NCBI RefSeq assembly: GCF_963676685.1
Contig: NC_092351.1
Coordinates: 41,654,733-41,718,732, forward strand
Length of the DNA: 64,000 nt
Direction: 5' to 3'
From: Mytilus edulis
Lineage: Eukaryota; Mollusca; Bivalvia; Mytilida; Mytilidae
The position numbers were made by a program, and so were the translations under genes. Below, piece by piece: positions 11,302-26,300 of this stretch. Position 1 is the first letter of the stretch. The number at the start of each line of letters is the position of its first letter. The notes under the pieces were generated by a model. It was given only the letters and a program-made list of their open reading frames with translations. It had not been told where the DNA came from and did not search any database.

Positions 11302-14300
11302 CTGCAACGGAAGGTGTGTAAAAGACAGTAAAACCAGCAACTTTGAACTGTAATCTAAATGTGTACTACACGCATAATTTAAGGTTGTATAACATAGATT
11401 TGTTTCTACTTGATCTTTTTGTGCTTTACAGTTTAACTGCTGACTTTGAATGCTTTACTGTATACATTAATGGTTTAAAACTAAGCTTCTTTCAGTAAAA
11501 TATGTTTCCTTTTTCCTTATAAAACTTTCAATATTTTAAGTTTAAGGTTGATTTTGTTGTTGATGTTAGTTGTGTTGGAACGCAACTGATATGAAATTGA
11601 TATCGTTGTTGTGTTACGTTATATACCAGGGGTTCCAGGCTTGGTAAACAGGATCATTTGTTTTAATTTTCTGTCTAGAATTATCAAAACTTTGTATTCT
11701 CAGAAAATAATTTACAAATAGAATGTTCTCAAAGACTTACTAGGTAGATTTAAGTTTGAATTTCAAAATCTTAACCTTTTTTGTATTATACGCGTGTTGT
11801 GTAAACGTTACCTTTTTGTACAATTTGTATTTTGACTTTTGTTCAATTAAAAAAATATAAAAATTGGCCTCAGTGACAATTCTGATAGTTAATAGAAATT
11901 GGCCCCAGTGACAATTAGAAGGACACTAACGTTGAAAAAACTAATCATACGTGATAGGAACCGTGCGTTTTCTGGCCACCAAATCCAAGCCGAATATCTA
12001 ACTATGAAAACGAAACATAAATTATCAGAACATGCTGTGGGAGATAATGTCATTCTACCAATTCCTCAGTTTGATCGTACCCAAACTTATTCTCGATTTA
12101 TCGCATGTGTAATTATTGAATCTTGAGAATTTTGGCACCGCATTGAAACTGCTGTTTGAAATTTAACAGAATACCTGTCGAAAAAATCAAATTGAAGCTG
12201 TCAAAGACACATTTGTATTCGCAGGAACGGTTTCTGCGCTTCAACTTTCGATACATGAAGCGGTTAAAACGCTTTCAAAAACTGATAATCAGGGTTTTCT
12301 TTCATGTAAATACAAAGGAGGGAGCAGCACTACTTAATGTAAATGTAAAAAACAAAAGATGGTATATATTCTTAATGTCATATTTTACTAAATTTTATCA
12401 CCGGTATAAGGAAATAATTCGTAAATATAACTCAACATGCAGACATCTTATACGTTCAGGTATTTTACATCCAATCTTTTATGGTAATATTCTTTTCAAA
12501 GCACAAAAAAGTCAGTATTCACCTCAAAAGCTTACAAAACCTTTAAACAGATTTATTAAGAAGGGATATAGTTACGATACTGTTGTCAGGTCATTAAAGA
12601 TTGCATATTTTGGCTTTAATATTGATTCACTTATAGGGTCTTTGCATCGGAACTAAACACATTTATTTAAAAAAAAAAACAGTTATTGGCATGACACGGG
12701 TTGTGTTCTTCTCATATATCTTATGATAGTATGATACTAAACCCCTAACGGGAGGGATTGTGCCTGATATTCATATGACGAAGACATGATCTTTCAATCA
12801 GTTTAATTGAGGTCTGGAGCTGGCATGTCAGTTAACTGCTAATAGTCTGTTGTTATTTATGTATTATTGTCATTTTATTTATTTTCTTTTGTTAAATCTT
12901 TTGACATTGGACTCGGACTTCTCTTGAACTGAATTTTAATGTGCGTATTGTTATTCGTTTACTTTTCTACATTGGCTCTATGTATAGGGGGAGGGTTGAG
13001 ATATCATAAACATGTTTAACCCCGCCGCAATTTTACGCCTGTCCCAAGTCAGGAGCCTCTTGCCTTTGTTCGTCTTAAATGATTTTTAATTTTAGTTTCT
13101 TGTGTATAATTCGGAGTTTAGTATGACGTCTATTATCACTGTACTAGTATACATATTTTTAGGGGCCAGCTGAAGGACACCTACGGGTGCGGGAATTCTC
13201 GCGACATTGAAGACACATTGGTGGCTTTCGGCTGTTGTCTGCTCTATGGTCGGGTTGTTGTCGCTTAGACACATTCCCCATTTCCTTTCTCAATTTTATT
13301 TATTGTCTAGTCATTGAATAGAAATTCTTAAGTGTGTATCAATTTGTTTTTATAACAAGATCGATACTATAAATTAATATACAAATCATCTGTGGATTTT
13401 AGCCAAATTTGTACAAAGTCAAAATACAAATTATAATTGTACAAAATAATAACTTGTACACAACATATGGATGTTTATATTTAATCAGTGACGAAACAAG
13501 AACAAATACACCAGAACGTCGTTTGCTATATATTTATAGACAAAAAAATCATGGTCAAATCCCTTAATATTGATATTGGATGTTGAAATACTACTTTTAC
13601 AGTTTAAAGAAAACGAAATGGACAAGAAATGAAATTAAAATAAAAATGGTTAAATATATTAAAAACAATTGCATGTTGTATATAAAAAAAATCTATTTGA
13701 CAAAAGATTGCTGTTTTCTTCAGATTGAATGTTACCTATCGAACCTCAAATCTGCTATATTAAGATCCTACATTTTTATAACTATTTCATTTCATTATTT
13801 TCTCTGAATTACCGTTTCGTTTGTAAATGCATTGATAAAAATGCAGCGTATTGATCTTATAGAAGGGTTTTATAACTTACTTCTCCGCTTATAAATTATC
13901 ACAAGCAATAACGCCACTATTAAAAGTATTAAAAGGGGAATCATGATCATCATTATCTCTCCTGTGCCATTTGAAGATCTGTTGGCGTTCTCTGAAAAGA
14001 GATAAAACATCAATTTTGTTATCTGTTCGGTTCTCATGTGTTATTAGATTTCACATGAGGTGGAACCAGATAATTGCTTCGCTCACATATCATACATAAA
14101 GTCATTTTCAGTTTTTTTACAGATATATGAACGGGAACGTGTCCCTCATCACAACCAATTCAAAAACTAGTTTTCTATCTACTCTACTTCTTTTGAGAAA
14201 ATGTATTTCCTGTAAATAGAAGGCAACATCGCCCAGTATAACCCCGATACAAATGAATCCGGACGTTGACACGTTCGAATCGAACGCACCGTGTACAACT

Positions 14301-17300
14301 GAGTTCAGACAGTGAAGAATTTACAATTTTAAAGAAAGTCCAATATTTATTCCTCGGATTATTTGCTCGAATATATTCTTTGTCGTACTACTCATTACTC
14401 ACTGCAAGGTTTTTCAAATATGTGATGTTTTTATAGGCAAACTTTAAAAACACACGACCCTGCCACTGATAAAAAGCATGCTTGCAAGTTTTAAATGATG
14501 AAAATTCCCCTTCACCCCGTATAACCCCCATACAAATGAATCCGGACGTTGACGCGTTCGAAGCGATAATCAGGACAACATTTGGTATGACAACAATTTC
14601 GAATGCCTCTCTAGAACTTATTTGAGTATATATAAATATGTCAATGTGCATGTTAGTTTATTTATTCAATTATACAAGTTACAGTTGTTGTAAGTTTTAG
14701 ATATTGCATAGAACGTTTGATAAAACTGCTAGATGCAAAACGCACAGACTTGGTGCAATTTCATACGTGTTATGAGGTAAACAATGCTGAATATCTATCC
14801 GTGCATAAACCTTTGCATATTAATACCTTAAGCAATAATGAAAAACTATACGTTGAATTACTACGTGTTTTCAAATGTTCCCTAGAACTTAGAATGAACG
14901 CAATATCATACTAAATAAATTTTCTCTTACTGTATTGTTCGTTCAATCAAATGTGTCGCGTTCGTTGTGCGTTTTTAAATAAGCACTGTACAGTTCGTTG
15001 ACAAAAACCGTCACAAATCACTTTCTTGTCAAGGTATTCGAGATGGTGTCGGCGACCCTTTTTTCTGTATTTTATTGTGAATGTTTATCTGTTAACTTAG
15101 TCAAAGTAGTTTAACTTAAAATATCTGTCATCCAAAGCCAAAATTGCAATATTTAACCAGCGTGACATCTGATAGGAATGCTTCTATTGAAAATTAGGAC
15201 TTTCAACGTTATTCCAGATGAAATGAACAGTTAATAAATATATTCCAGTAGAAATAAAGTTTCAAAAAGTATAGTGCAGTCAATAAAACTTTAATGACTT
15301 ACTCTTCACAATTCGAGACTCTTCCAAATGCCGATGTTGGTCCAAATTTGCCTAGACGAAAGCAGACATAGGAACTCGTTGAACTTAATTTCCCGAATGC
15401 CATAGATGGCATTCCAACTGCTTTATTTTTTTTTATTTTTTGTTTTATATATAAAGCTTTGTAGATGTGATGTGGTGGCCAGTGAGACAACTTTCCACCA
15501 AAGTTTAAATGAAGTGGGTGTATAAAGCAATTATTATAGTCCAATGTACAACAATGAGGAAAACCTATACCATAAAGTCGGCTAAAAAAGGCCCCGATAT
15601 AAAAAAAAATTAAAACGATAAAACTAACTGTAATATTTTTATAACTTATGAATTATGTATTAAAGAAGAAAAAAAATGACAGATCTATATAACCAATGTA
15701 CTACCGGCTCCTGGCGTTGGACCGACACAAAAAAATTGCTGCGGGATTAAACACGTGAGTCCCCAACCATCTCCTTAACCTTGGACACTGGTGTAACAGC
15801 ACAATATGATAAAAAATAAACTGTACAGTTGCAATTGGCTCAACTCAAAATGTCGGTACAAGGCAGAAAAATCATATACAATATCGACAAAGGAGTAATT
15901 TTAGTAACTGATAGCGAATTACAACTAAGAGGTAAATCATGTATCTAAAGTATTATCAGTATATATCCAACGCTTTTAGGTAAAGACGTAATTAAACGTA
16001 TGGAATTATATGGCCAAATATAAACAGTATCGAGAGGATGTACGGTATTATGAGTTCTCATAAGTGTGCATATATTGTAATAGTGTTAAGTGATTCACCG
16101 GTACAGCATAACTTTCTATATTGTAGCCATTTTTTTTTTTATTCATGAAAGAATTTGGTAAAGGACGACTGGGAAATATACTATTAGATATGGTCACTTT
16201 GGTTTTTCCGACCGGCAGTACAACCTGACCGAAGTTGGCCACCCATTTGGTTGTGTGGGATGTAAAAGTACGCAGTCACGTCCAGTCCGAATGGGAATAT
16301 AAGATCCAATGTCTTGTGTAAAGAGAGTACTACGCTAACTACACTGTACGAACCCCTGAAAAAACTTTAAAAGAGGTCCATAAATGACCTGTTGAAAGGC
16401 AACATTTGTGTCCTCATTCAATATACCTCATTTTATGCAGTGGCAGTCCAAACTTCCTTAACGTAATTCCGGAGGGCCTCCATCCAGGACCTACATTTAG
16501 TATGTGTTGCTACTTTGTGCTTATTCTGAACATGCATGACATATTTGCAAGTGAACGTTAAGCAACTAACAATCAGCCATTTCGTACGCGTGTCATAAAC
16601 AAATAAAAGGGTCCAGAAATTGTTCAGTACCAGCTGCGAAACGTTTAATTTTTCAATGATAGCTATTAAGACATGAAAGAAGAAAGACAGCAAATGTCTA
16701 AGGTTAGGTTGATGATTGATGCTTTGCTCATCTGTATAATTTACCCATGACGCCGAGGGTAACTGGGGAATATAAATATGGTCCATTTGGTCTTCTCCGA
16801 AATAAGTAAACATTTGAATGAAATGCATATGGGTAGGTATAGACTTTAAGGTGCTTATAATAACCAGAATGACCAATCATTTAGATTTTGGCACCACAGT
16901 AGAAAGACTGTAATGCTCGAGGAAATTAAGCATAATCTGTATACCTTAAAAATTAAACAAACAAAAAAACATAATTGAAAAAGCAAACCAGTTATAATTA
17001 AGAATTATCTCTTCATCTTTATACCATCACATATGGCGGGATTAAACATGTGAGTGGGCACCCAACCCACCACCTTATCGTACATCAAATGTCGAATGGT
17101 AAAAACTTTCAAAAATGCTAGCAAATTAGAAATCGGACGTGTGTATCTTTATGATTAGCCAAATTTGCATCTGTCGAGTTTTTTCTACCTTTGATAAATA
17201 TTCCTACCAATTTACACTTTCGTATACATAAGGATTTTTTTACATGTACAAATTTCCTCCAAGAGTGTTTCGACAATATAACGGATATTATGGGTTGCTG

Positions 17301-20300
17301 TCTGCATGTTATGATGGGAAATTATTATTTTCATACATGCATATTGGTTATAATCATACCAAAGCATAATTTAATACATGCAAAATTCATTGACAAACGC
17401 AATATTGTGTCAACGAAGCGTACAGTATAAAAAGGTGTAACGACAACGAAGCGTACACAACATGAAAATAAAGACACTTTAAAACGTGTTTTTTTTTTGT
17501 TTCTAGATACAACATAAACAAACGATCTTTATAAGTTTGTTAATTTATACTATGAAATTTTCAAAAATGTATGTTTTAAAAACTATAAGTTCGAGAAACA
17601 TTAAGTTTTGAATGTTTAAAAATACCAAGCACGTTTTATCATTGATATCGTCGTACGTTTTTTGATATTTGTATATAAAAATGTCACACATTTGAAAAAA
17701 ACTTTTAGTAACTAATGAGTATTATGGCAAAGAATATATTGGAGCAAAATATCCGAAGAATAGATGTTGGATTTTCTTTAAAAGTATTAATTCCTTACTG
17801 TCTGAACCCAGTGTTACACGGGGTGTTCGATTCGAACGCGTCAACGTCCGGTTTCATCTGTATCGGGGTTATACAGGGTGCTCTTGCCTCTTTTTTAAAA
17901 TATACATTTTTAAAAATATCATGTTTGAAATTAACACTAATTAAGGTAGATCATAAGTAAATCTTTTTTGAGACAGAATTTTCTTATACTTAGCCAGAAT
18001 GAAGATTTTAATATGCTCTTTTCAAAAATATAATAAAAAGTAGGGGTCACCGTGCTATTTTTTAAGCTATGAGTCGTTGAAAATTGCCTAAATTTGGTTA
18101 GATTGTTAATGGAAAAACACAATTGTGTGCATAAAAAAAAATCTATGAGATAGAATTTTGAAATAAATTGTGAAAAGATAGGTTTTGTAATATGTTTTAA
18201 GAAAATAAAAAGAAAAAATGGTGTCACCGAACTTGTTTTCTTGCTACAAGTAAAAAGAAAAAAATTCCCTATCTGTCCAGTATAAATTTTTTACTAAAAG
18301 AGTTATCTTCCCTTAAATGGCTCATTTGAAAAAAATGATTCAAACAGCAAAAAAAAATGATATTTGTTTAATTATTTTGAATTATACAATAAATTGTCAA
18401 GTTTTCTTTATATTCTTAAACATTCTAACCATCAAATTGCAAATCTGTCTCCAAATTTGCAGATTTAGGCAAATAACTAGACCGATTTTTTACTGTGATT
18501 GTTCAATCCAAGATGGCGGTATACCATGAATCTACCTTAAGATCCTTGGCTTATGTGTTCTCTAGGAACAAAGAAATGCATGTTTTAACGTGTCTTTGTT
18601 TTCATATAATGTACGGTTCGTTATCGTTACACTGTTTTTTACTGTACGATTCGTTGCGACAATATTGTATTTGTCTAATGAATTTTGTACGTATTAAAGA
18701 CCGAGAGTTCTCTAGGAACAAAGAAATGCATGTTTTAAGGTGTCTTTGTTTTCATATTATGTACGGTTCGTTATCGTTACACTGTTTTATACTGTACGAT
18801 TCGTTGCGACAATATTGTATTTGTCTAATGAATTTTGTACGTATTAAAGACCGAGAGTTAAAATCATCCCTCAGTAAAGGACCTAAATATCCCCCCCCCC
18901 CCCCCGTCAATTATTAATTGGAATTAGTGTCGTAATATCCTCCACGACTCACTCCGAACTTACTGTTTGAAATGGATAAAACGGGAAAAAGTTGACAAAA
19001 GTCTTTGGACTCTTTATTTAATTCAGTTGTGAACATAGTTGATATACGTATTCAACATTTTTTAAAGGAACATTGTACTCTTAACAACAACCACAATAAA
19101 CCTATTTATCGTATCAAACATAAATTAAAAGAACTAGCCAATGAATTTGTTTTTGTCCTGGCCGATAAAGCTGCAAATAATATTAATGTTTGAAGTAAGT
19201 TTTACATTGAGGTTCTGAAAAAAGAAATCACCTATTCACCAACATAGCAACTGACTCAGAGTCCCAACTATGTATTGGCTTCCGAAGCTACACAAAACAC
19301 CTTTCAAATATAAATTTATTTCGTCTTCAAGCCATTGTTACACTTCTAAATTGTCTATTCTTTTTACCAGTACACTTGTTCTTATCAAGAACCTGACTAT
19401 AAACTGCTCAAATAAGGCATTTGAAAATAGTGCAATTAATTACTTTTGAAATGTCAAATACTCGTTGGAAGTACTTGATAAATTGCATGCTCATATTGGT
19501 GATTTTGAATCTGTTCAAAGTTTTGATTTGTCTACTCTATATACCACATTGCCTCACATTCTCATTAAGAAAAAATTCACACACCTAATTAAATGGGCAT
19601 TTAAAATGTCAGAATGTAAATATATATGTTCAAACTCTTTTAGGTCATTTTCTGTAGCAATAAACAAAAGAACTATGTCAATTTGACATGCTTTGATACT
19701 ATATCTACCCTTGATTTTTTACTAGATAACATTTTTGTTCGCTTTCGAGATTCCGTATGTCGTCAGGTTATCGGAATTCCAATGGGGACTAACTGTGCAC
19801 CACTTATTGCGGACCTGTTTTTGTCTTGTTATGAGTTACAATTTATGACAACAATCAGCAAAGACCCATCGAAACAACATCTGATACAAAAATTTAATAA
19901 TACTTTTAGATATTTGGATGATATATTGGTTCTCAATAATAACGACTTCAGTATGCATACTAAAGAAATTTATTCTGTTGAATTTACTTTAAATAAAGCT
20001 AATACTAATAACGGGCGGATTAATACTAAAATTTATGATAAAAGAGATGATTTTTCATTTCCTATCGTAAATTATCCATTTTTAGATGGTGACGTTCCCT
20101 TGTCACCATCTTACGGTGTTTATATATCCAACTTGTACGATTCGCCTGTGTATGTAACAACGTTTTAGATTTTAACGAGAGAAATTTATGTATTACTGAA
20201 AAAATACTACACCAGAGTTTTCGATATCACAAACAAGTCAAAACATTTACTAAATTTTATCATCGGTACAAGGATATCATTCGTAAATATAACTCTACAT

Positions 20301-23300
20301 GTAGACTTCTTATACATTCAGGTATTTCACATCCAATCTTTTATGGTAATATTCTTTACAAAGCATAAAACTGTCAGTATTCACCTCAGAAGCTAACAAA
20401 ACCTTTCAATACATTTTTAAGAAGGGATATACTAAGTTACGAAACTGTTGTCAGGTCATTGATGATTGCATATTTTGGCTTTAATATTGATTCACTTATA
20501 GGCTCTATGCATCGGAACTAAACACATTTATTTGAAAACCAGTTTTTGGCATGACACGGGTTGTATTATTTTCATATATGATATGATGGTATGCTACTAA
20601 ACCCCTAACGGGCGGGATTGTGCCTTATATTTATATGATGAAGACATAATATTTCAATCAGTGTAATTGAAGTCTGTAGCTGGTATGTCAGTTTTCTGCT
20701 AGTAGTCTGCTGTTATTTATGTATTACTGTATTGTCATTTTGTTTAGTTTCTTTTGTTATATCTTCTGACATCAGACTCGAACTTCTCTTGAACTGAATT
20801 TTAATGTGCGTATTGTGTTGTGTTTACATTTCTACATTGGCTAGAGGTATAGGGGAGGGTTGAGATCTCATAAACATGTTAAACCCCGCCGCATTTATGC
20901 GCCTGTCCCAAGTCAGCAGCCTCTGGCCTTTGTTAGTCTTGTATTTTTTTTAACTTTAGTTTCTTAAGTATAATTTGGAGTTTAGTATTGCGTTCATTAT
21001 CACTGAACTAGTATATATATTTATTTAGGGGCCAACTGAAGGTCGCCTCCGGGTGCGGGAATTTCTCGCTGTATTGAAGACCTATTGATGACCTTCTGCT
21101 GTTGTCTGTTATATGGTCGGGCTGTTGTCTCTTTGACACATTCCCCAATTCCATTCTCAATTTCATTTCATATGTTTTAACCTGTATACATGTTTAAAAA
21201 AAAATTCCACCATAACATGCATATTAACATATACTATCCGTTGTATTGTTGAAATACTCTTGGAGGTATTTTGTACAAGTAAGAAGTTTCATTATCTATA
21301 TGAAAGTGAAATTGCTCAACAGATATACGCGTCCGTTTGCCAATTTGATAGCATTTCTCTAAACGTTTACCAAAACACAGTGGATTATAGTCTCTTGGCC
21401 TGAATCTCAGAGGCAGATTAAAGGAGTCATTCAATACTACTGTGATACCAATATTCAATTGATTTGTCATTCGTTCTGATTATTATAATTATCTTAAAAC
21501 GGTTGCCCACCCATATTAATTGTATTCAATTTTTATTTCTTATGTGTTTTACACTCTTATCTGTGTATAAAAGCACAAAACAGCTTCAATCTGAAAAACA
21601 AACTCCTTTTAATAGCCTAACACTATAATAGGAGATGGATATCAAGAACCCCGAACAATTCGGAATTTCTTGATTTTTGATACCCGAACTTGCTTAGTCC
21701 AAGTGAACTATCATTCAAAAATTAAGTGTGGTTGTATTTGTGGTGAAATACAAATTCATTGTTACCAAAGTTAGCGACTACAAGCATTAAGAAACAAAAA
21801 ACGTTTAACTTTCCAACCATTTGCCTACAAGCATTTAGAAACAAAAAACGTTTAACTTTCCAAACATTTGCCATTTTTAAAAAAGATAGGAATGTTAGCA
21901 TTAAAATAGGAAGTTCAAGTTCCTGCATATTTTTTTATAATAACTTTTTAAAAAAATAGGATAGAAATGACTAAAGGGATTGACTGATGCACGTGCAGTA
22001 TGATTAATTGTTGTTTTCCTAGCGTCATATGACAAATATTTTATGCATGAACATTATTAATTAACTGTATATACAACTTGTAGGTCCTATGGTAAGGTTG
22101 ATAGGAATAAGATGGTGGTGATTGGGGGGATTAAAACTGGAATTGGAAAATAAAATTTAGCATGGCAAAATGCCACGTGTGTGCCCCTAAAAGAGTTGTT
22201 GCAATGGTTCATAACGTGCAGAGGGCATGGTACTCTATACACTATGAATCCGGGTGAACGTTTAAAATCTGACTGACGTTGCCGCTAATTAAGACACTCC
22301 AAACACAGCCAAACGGACACTACACTTCAGCGAGAGTTTTACTGCCGGTGTTTACGTACCAAAGTTATCCTTTAGGTCATCGGTACATAATGCGGTTGGG
22401 TAAAACATAAATCATCGACCTTATTGAGGACATTTGGTTTGTTGCTGCTTTTATGTCTTTATAATTAATGATAATGGTGAAAATTTACTGGAGCCCCCTT
22501 TGTTGATCATTGTCAATGACATCGGTACGTAATAGTTGATTGCAAATATTCCATTCTTGTTCAGGATGAGCACAAGTCAACAATACACACAATAGGTAGA
22601 CTCTGTAATGGCGGTTGTCCAGAATTATAGATGGTTTAACAAGTTTACAAGTCTATAATCTTCTCAAAATAAGACAGTGGTGTTAAAACACAAAATGAGA
22701 ATAGACCTTACCAAATTACTTCATAGATAAAAAAGATTTGGTAAGAAAGTTTGGTTGTTCCTGTCGAATACTTCTTAAAAAACGAAATATCATATCTAAA
22801 TTTTTACGGAGATTTTGTTTAAATAGCCCGTAAGTTAACATACGATCCGAGTAATCTAATTGGTCATTAGAATATTTTTTAAGGAAAGGTTATCAAATTA
22901 ACAGTAGTAAAATCTTTAAATATTGGTTTCTCGGTACTTACATTGAATTTGTGTTTTAAAAAAATCAAAGCATAACTAAATTAATATAACTTAATGTGCA
23001 CACTTATAAGAACTTATGAGATCGTATATCCGCTCGATACTGTTTACTTATTTTTGGCATTGCACAAGTTCATGCGTTGCTGTGACGTCTTTCCTAAATC
23101 CATTGGACATATACTGATTAATACTTTAGTTTTTTTAAGAACATGATTTATCTTTTAGTTTTAATTGTCTTCGAAATAACTATCAGTAACTTCAAAGTCT
23201 CTTATCTCGGTACTTTGTGTGTATTGTTTTATGTTAGATATTTTTGTGTCTCTTAACGAATTTAGAGTTAAACCAATTGCAACTAATTAGTGCAGTTTTT

Positions 23301-26300
23301 TCATCATGTTGTGAAGTTACACCAGTGTCCCAGGTAAGGGTGAAGTTTGATGGCTCACATGTAAAACCCCGCCGCATTATTTATGTACCTATCAAAATTG
23401 AAGAGCTTGTAGTAAAATGCTATGTCTGTCATATTTAATTTTAGTTATTTTTGTTATTATAAATTAGGCCGTTAGTTTTCTTGTTTTAATTGTTTCACAT
23501 TTTATATCGTGGACTTTTATAGCCAACTATACAGTATAGGTTTTTCTCATTGTTGAATTTCGTATGATGGACTATGATTGCTTACATCCACTTAATTTAA
23601 AGTTTGGTGGATATTTGTCTCATTGGCAATCACACAACATCTACACTTTTATATAAACAGTTGAAATGTCATCTAATGCATTCGATAAACAATATTCATC
23701 GACATCCTATGACTGCTTTCGTTTAGGCGAACTGTGACCAAAATATGCATTTGAAAGGGGCTCAAATTGTAAAAAGTAAGAGTTATTGAAGTTTTATTGG
23801 CTGCTATATTTCTTGAAACTTGTTTTCATCTGGAATAACGTTGAAATTAATTGTCTTCATTAGAAAAAAATGCCGTCAGATGTGCGCTGGTCAAAACATT
23901 TAAATGTTGGCCTTGAAAGACTGATATTTTTATGGTCTACTATTTCGACAAAGTTTACAGATAAAAAATAACAATAAAACACAGAAAAGATTCGCTGATG
24001 TCATCTTACTTGAATAGCTTAACAAGAAAGGGATTTATGACGGTTTTTGTCAACAAATTGTACAGTGATTATTTATAAATGAGCAACTAACATGACACAC
24101 TTCGTGAAACGAACGGTACCGTAAGAGGAAACTTATTTAGTATGATATCGTGTTTATTCTGAAATTAAGGGAACATTTGAGGCCACATAATAATGTAACA
24201 TGTAGTAATTTATTATTGTTTTAAGTATTGAAACGCAAAAGTTTGTGTAAGAAAAGATATTCAACATTGTTTACCTCTAAAAAGGTAGAAAATTGCACCA
24301 TGTCTGTGCGTTTTGCGTCTAGCAGTTTTATCAAACGTTCTATATAAAATCTGAAACATGCAACAACTATATAATTGATTAGATTAGCTACCATGTACAT
24401 AGACAAATTGACATATTCTCATATAGGTTCTAGAAAGGTATTCGAAATTGTTGTCTTCCCAAATGTTGTACTGATTATCGCTCGAACGCATCAACGTTCA
24501 GATTCATTTGTATCGGGGTTATACGGGGTGAACACAGCATGATGAGACAACTTGTTCGTCCCTTGAATTTGGCAATCAAAAATGTCGAGTAACCTTTTCA
24601 TATGACATCCCTCAGATGTTCACAGTACATTAATTAGTTTGTTGGACATCAGTTATCGTATTGTTTTTGTTTTACATTAGGGCTTTGCAAAATTGTGCAT
24701 CTGACTTTAGTGCGAAACACCTTAAACAGTTTAACTAAAAAACTAACCTTATTTGAATAGCTTGTCATTAATATTTATATATGAGCAATAGCTTTACTCT
24801 AAAAGACATTTTGCTACAAAACATATTTTACAAAGATGTTTAGGCGTATATTATATCTTTTCTGGTAAAGCTGTTGATCGTATACGTTTTGACAAAAAAC
24901 TGTTTAATGTTACTTAGGTTAATTTTTACATGTTTGTGACTTCAAGTGACCATCAAACATTACCTGTCAACACGTAAGTCTCCAGATTATTCTTAACTTG
25001 TCATTTGTCAATTTGTCAATGATTATTTAAACAGTAATGACGGATTCGAAAAATAAACTCTTCTGCAATTTGAGGACCCAAATAATTCGATGTAAAGGGC
25101 TTGACAGAGAAATCGTGTTATCAGAGGAAGGTACGACTTGAGACAGTTCATGCACAGGTCAATGTAATGCCAATATCTTAATTCGAATACATGATATACC
25201 AATTTTAACACCAATATCATTCCTAACAATGTTCTCAAAGGGCGGTCTGCCAGGAAGTAACTGAATATATCTCAGATTGTTGAGTTTATTGTACACATCG
25301 TACACGTAAATACTCATCTTATCAATTTTCAATATATAATGGATGATTTAATCAAAATCGTTCACATTGATGATTTATACATAGGTGAAAAATTTCCTAA
25401 AGATAATATTTGTATATTGTATACAAATCCTTGACTAAAGTCATTATAATACGAGCGAATTATTTTTTAATTTATAATTGATTGTATAATTGATGTATTA
25501 TATGATTCTTTAATTCCAGTTACATTAATTGTTTTGATTCTATATCGAGGTATCAATTCATAAAAACTGTTGCATTATCAGGTGTGTTAACTATAACATT
25601 TTCTAATGGGGATAAATTGAGAATGGAAGTCGGGAATGTGTTAAAAGGACAATAACCCGACCAAAGAGCAGATAACATCCGAAGGCCACCAATGGGTCTT
25701 CAACACAGCGAGAAAATCCCTCACCCGGTGACGTGTTTCAGCTAGCCCCTAAACAAAAATGTATACTAGTTCAGTGGTAATGGAAGTCATACTAAACTCC
25801 AAAATATATAAGAGAAACTAAAATTCATAATCATACTAGACTAACAAAGGACAGAGGCTCCTGACTTGGAACAGGCGCAAAAATGCGGCGGGGTTACACA
25901 TGTTTTTTGAGATGTCAACCCTCCCCCTATACCTCTAGCCAATGTAGAAAAAACAAACACACAACAATACGTACAGTTCAACTCAGTTTATAAAAAGTCC
26001 GATTCAGATGTCAGAATAGGTAATAAAAGAAACTAAACAAAATGACAATGACAATGACACATTAATAAACAAAGGACTACAAGCAGCTACTGACATGCCA
26101 GCTTACGACCTCAATTAAACTGATTGAAAGATTATGTCGGCATCATATGAATATCAAGAAAAATCCCTCCCGTTAGGGGTTTAGTATCATACCATCATAA
26201 AATATATGAGAAGAACAAAATAACCCATATGATGCAACAACTGGTTTTACAATAAATGTGTTATTTCCGATGCAAAGCCACTATAAGTGAATCAATATTA

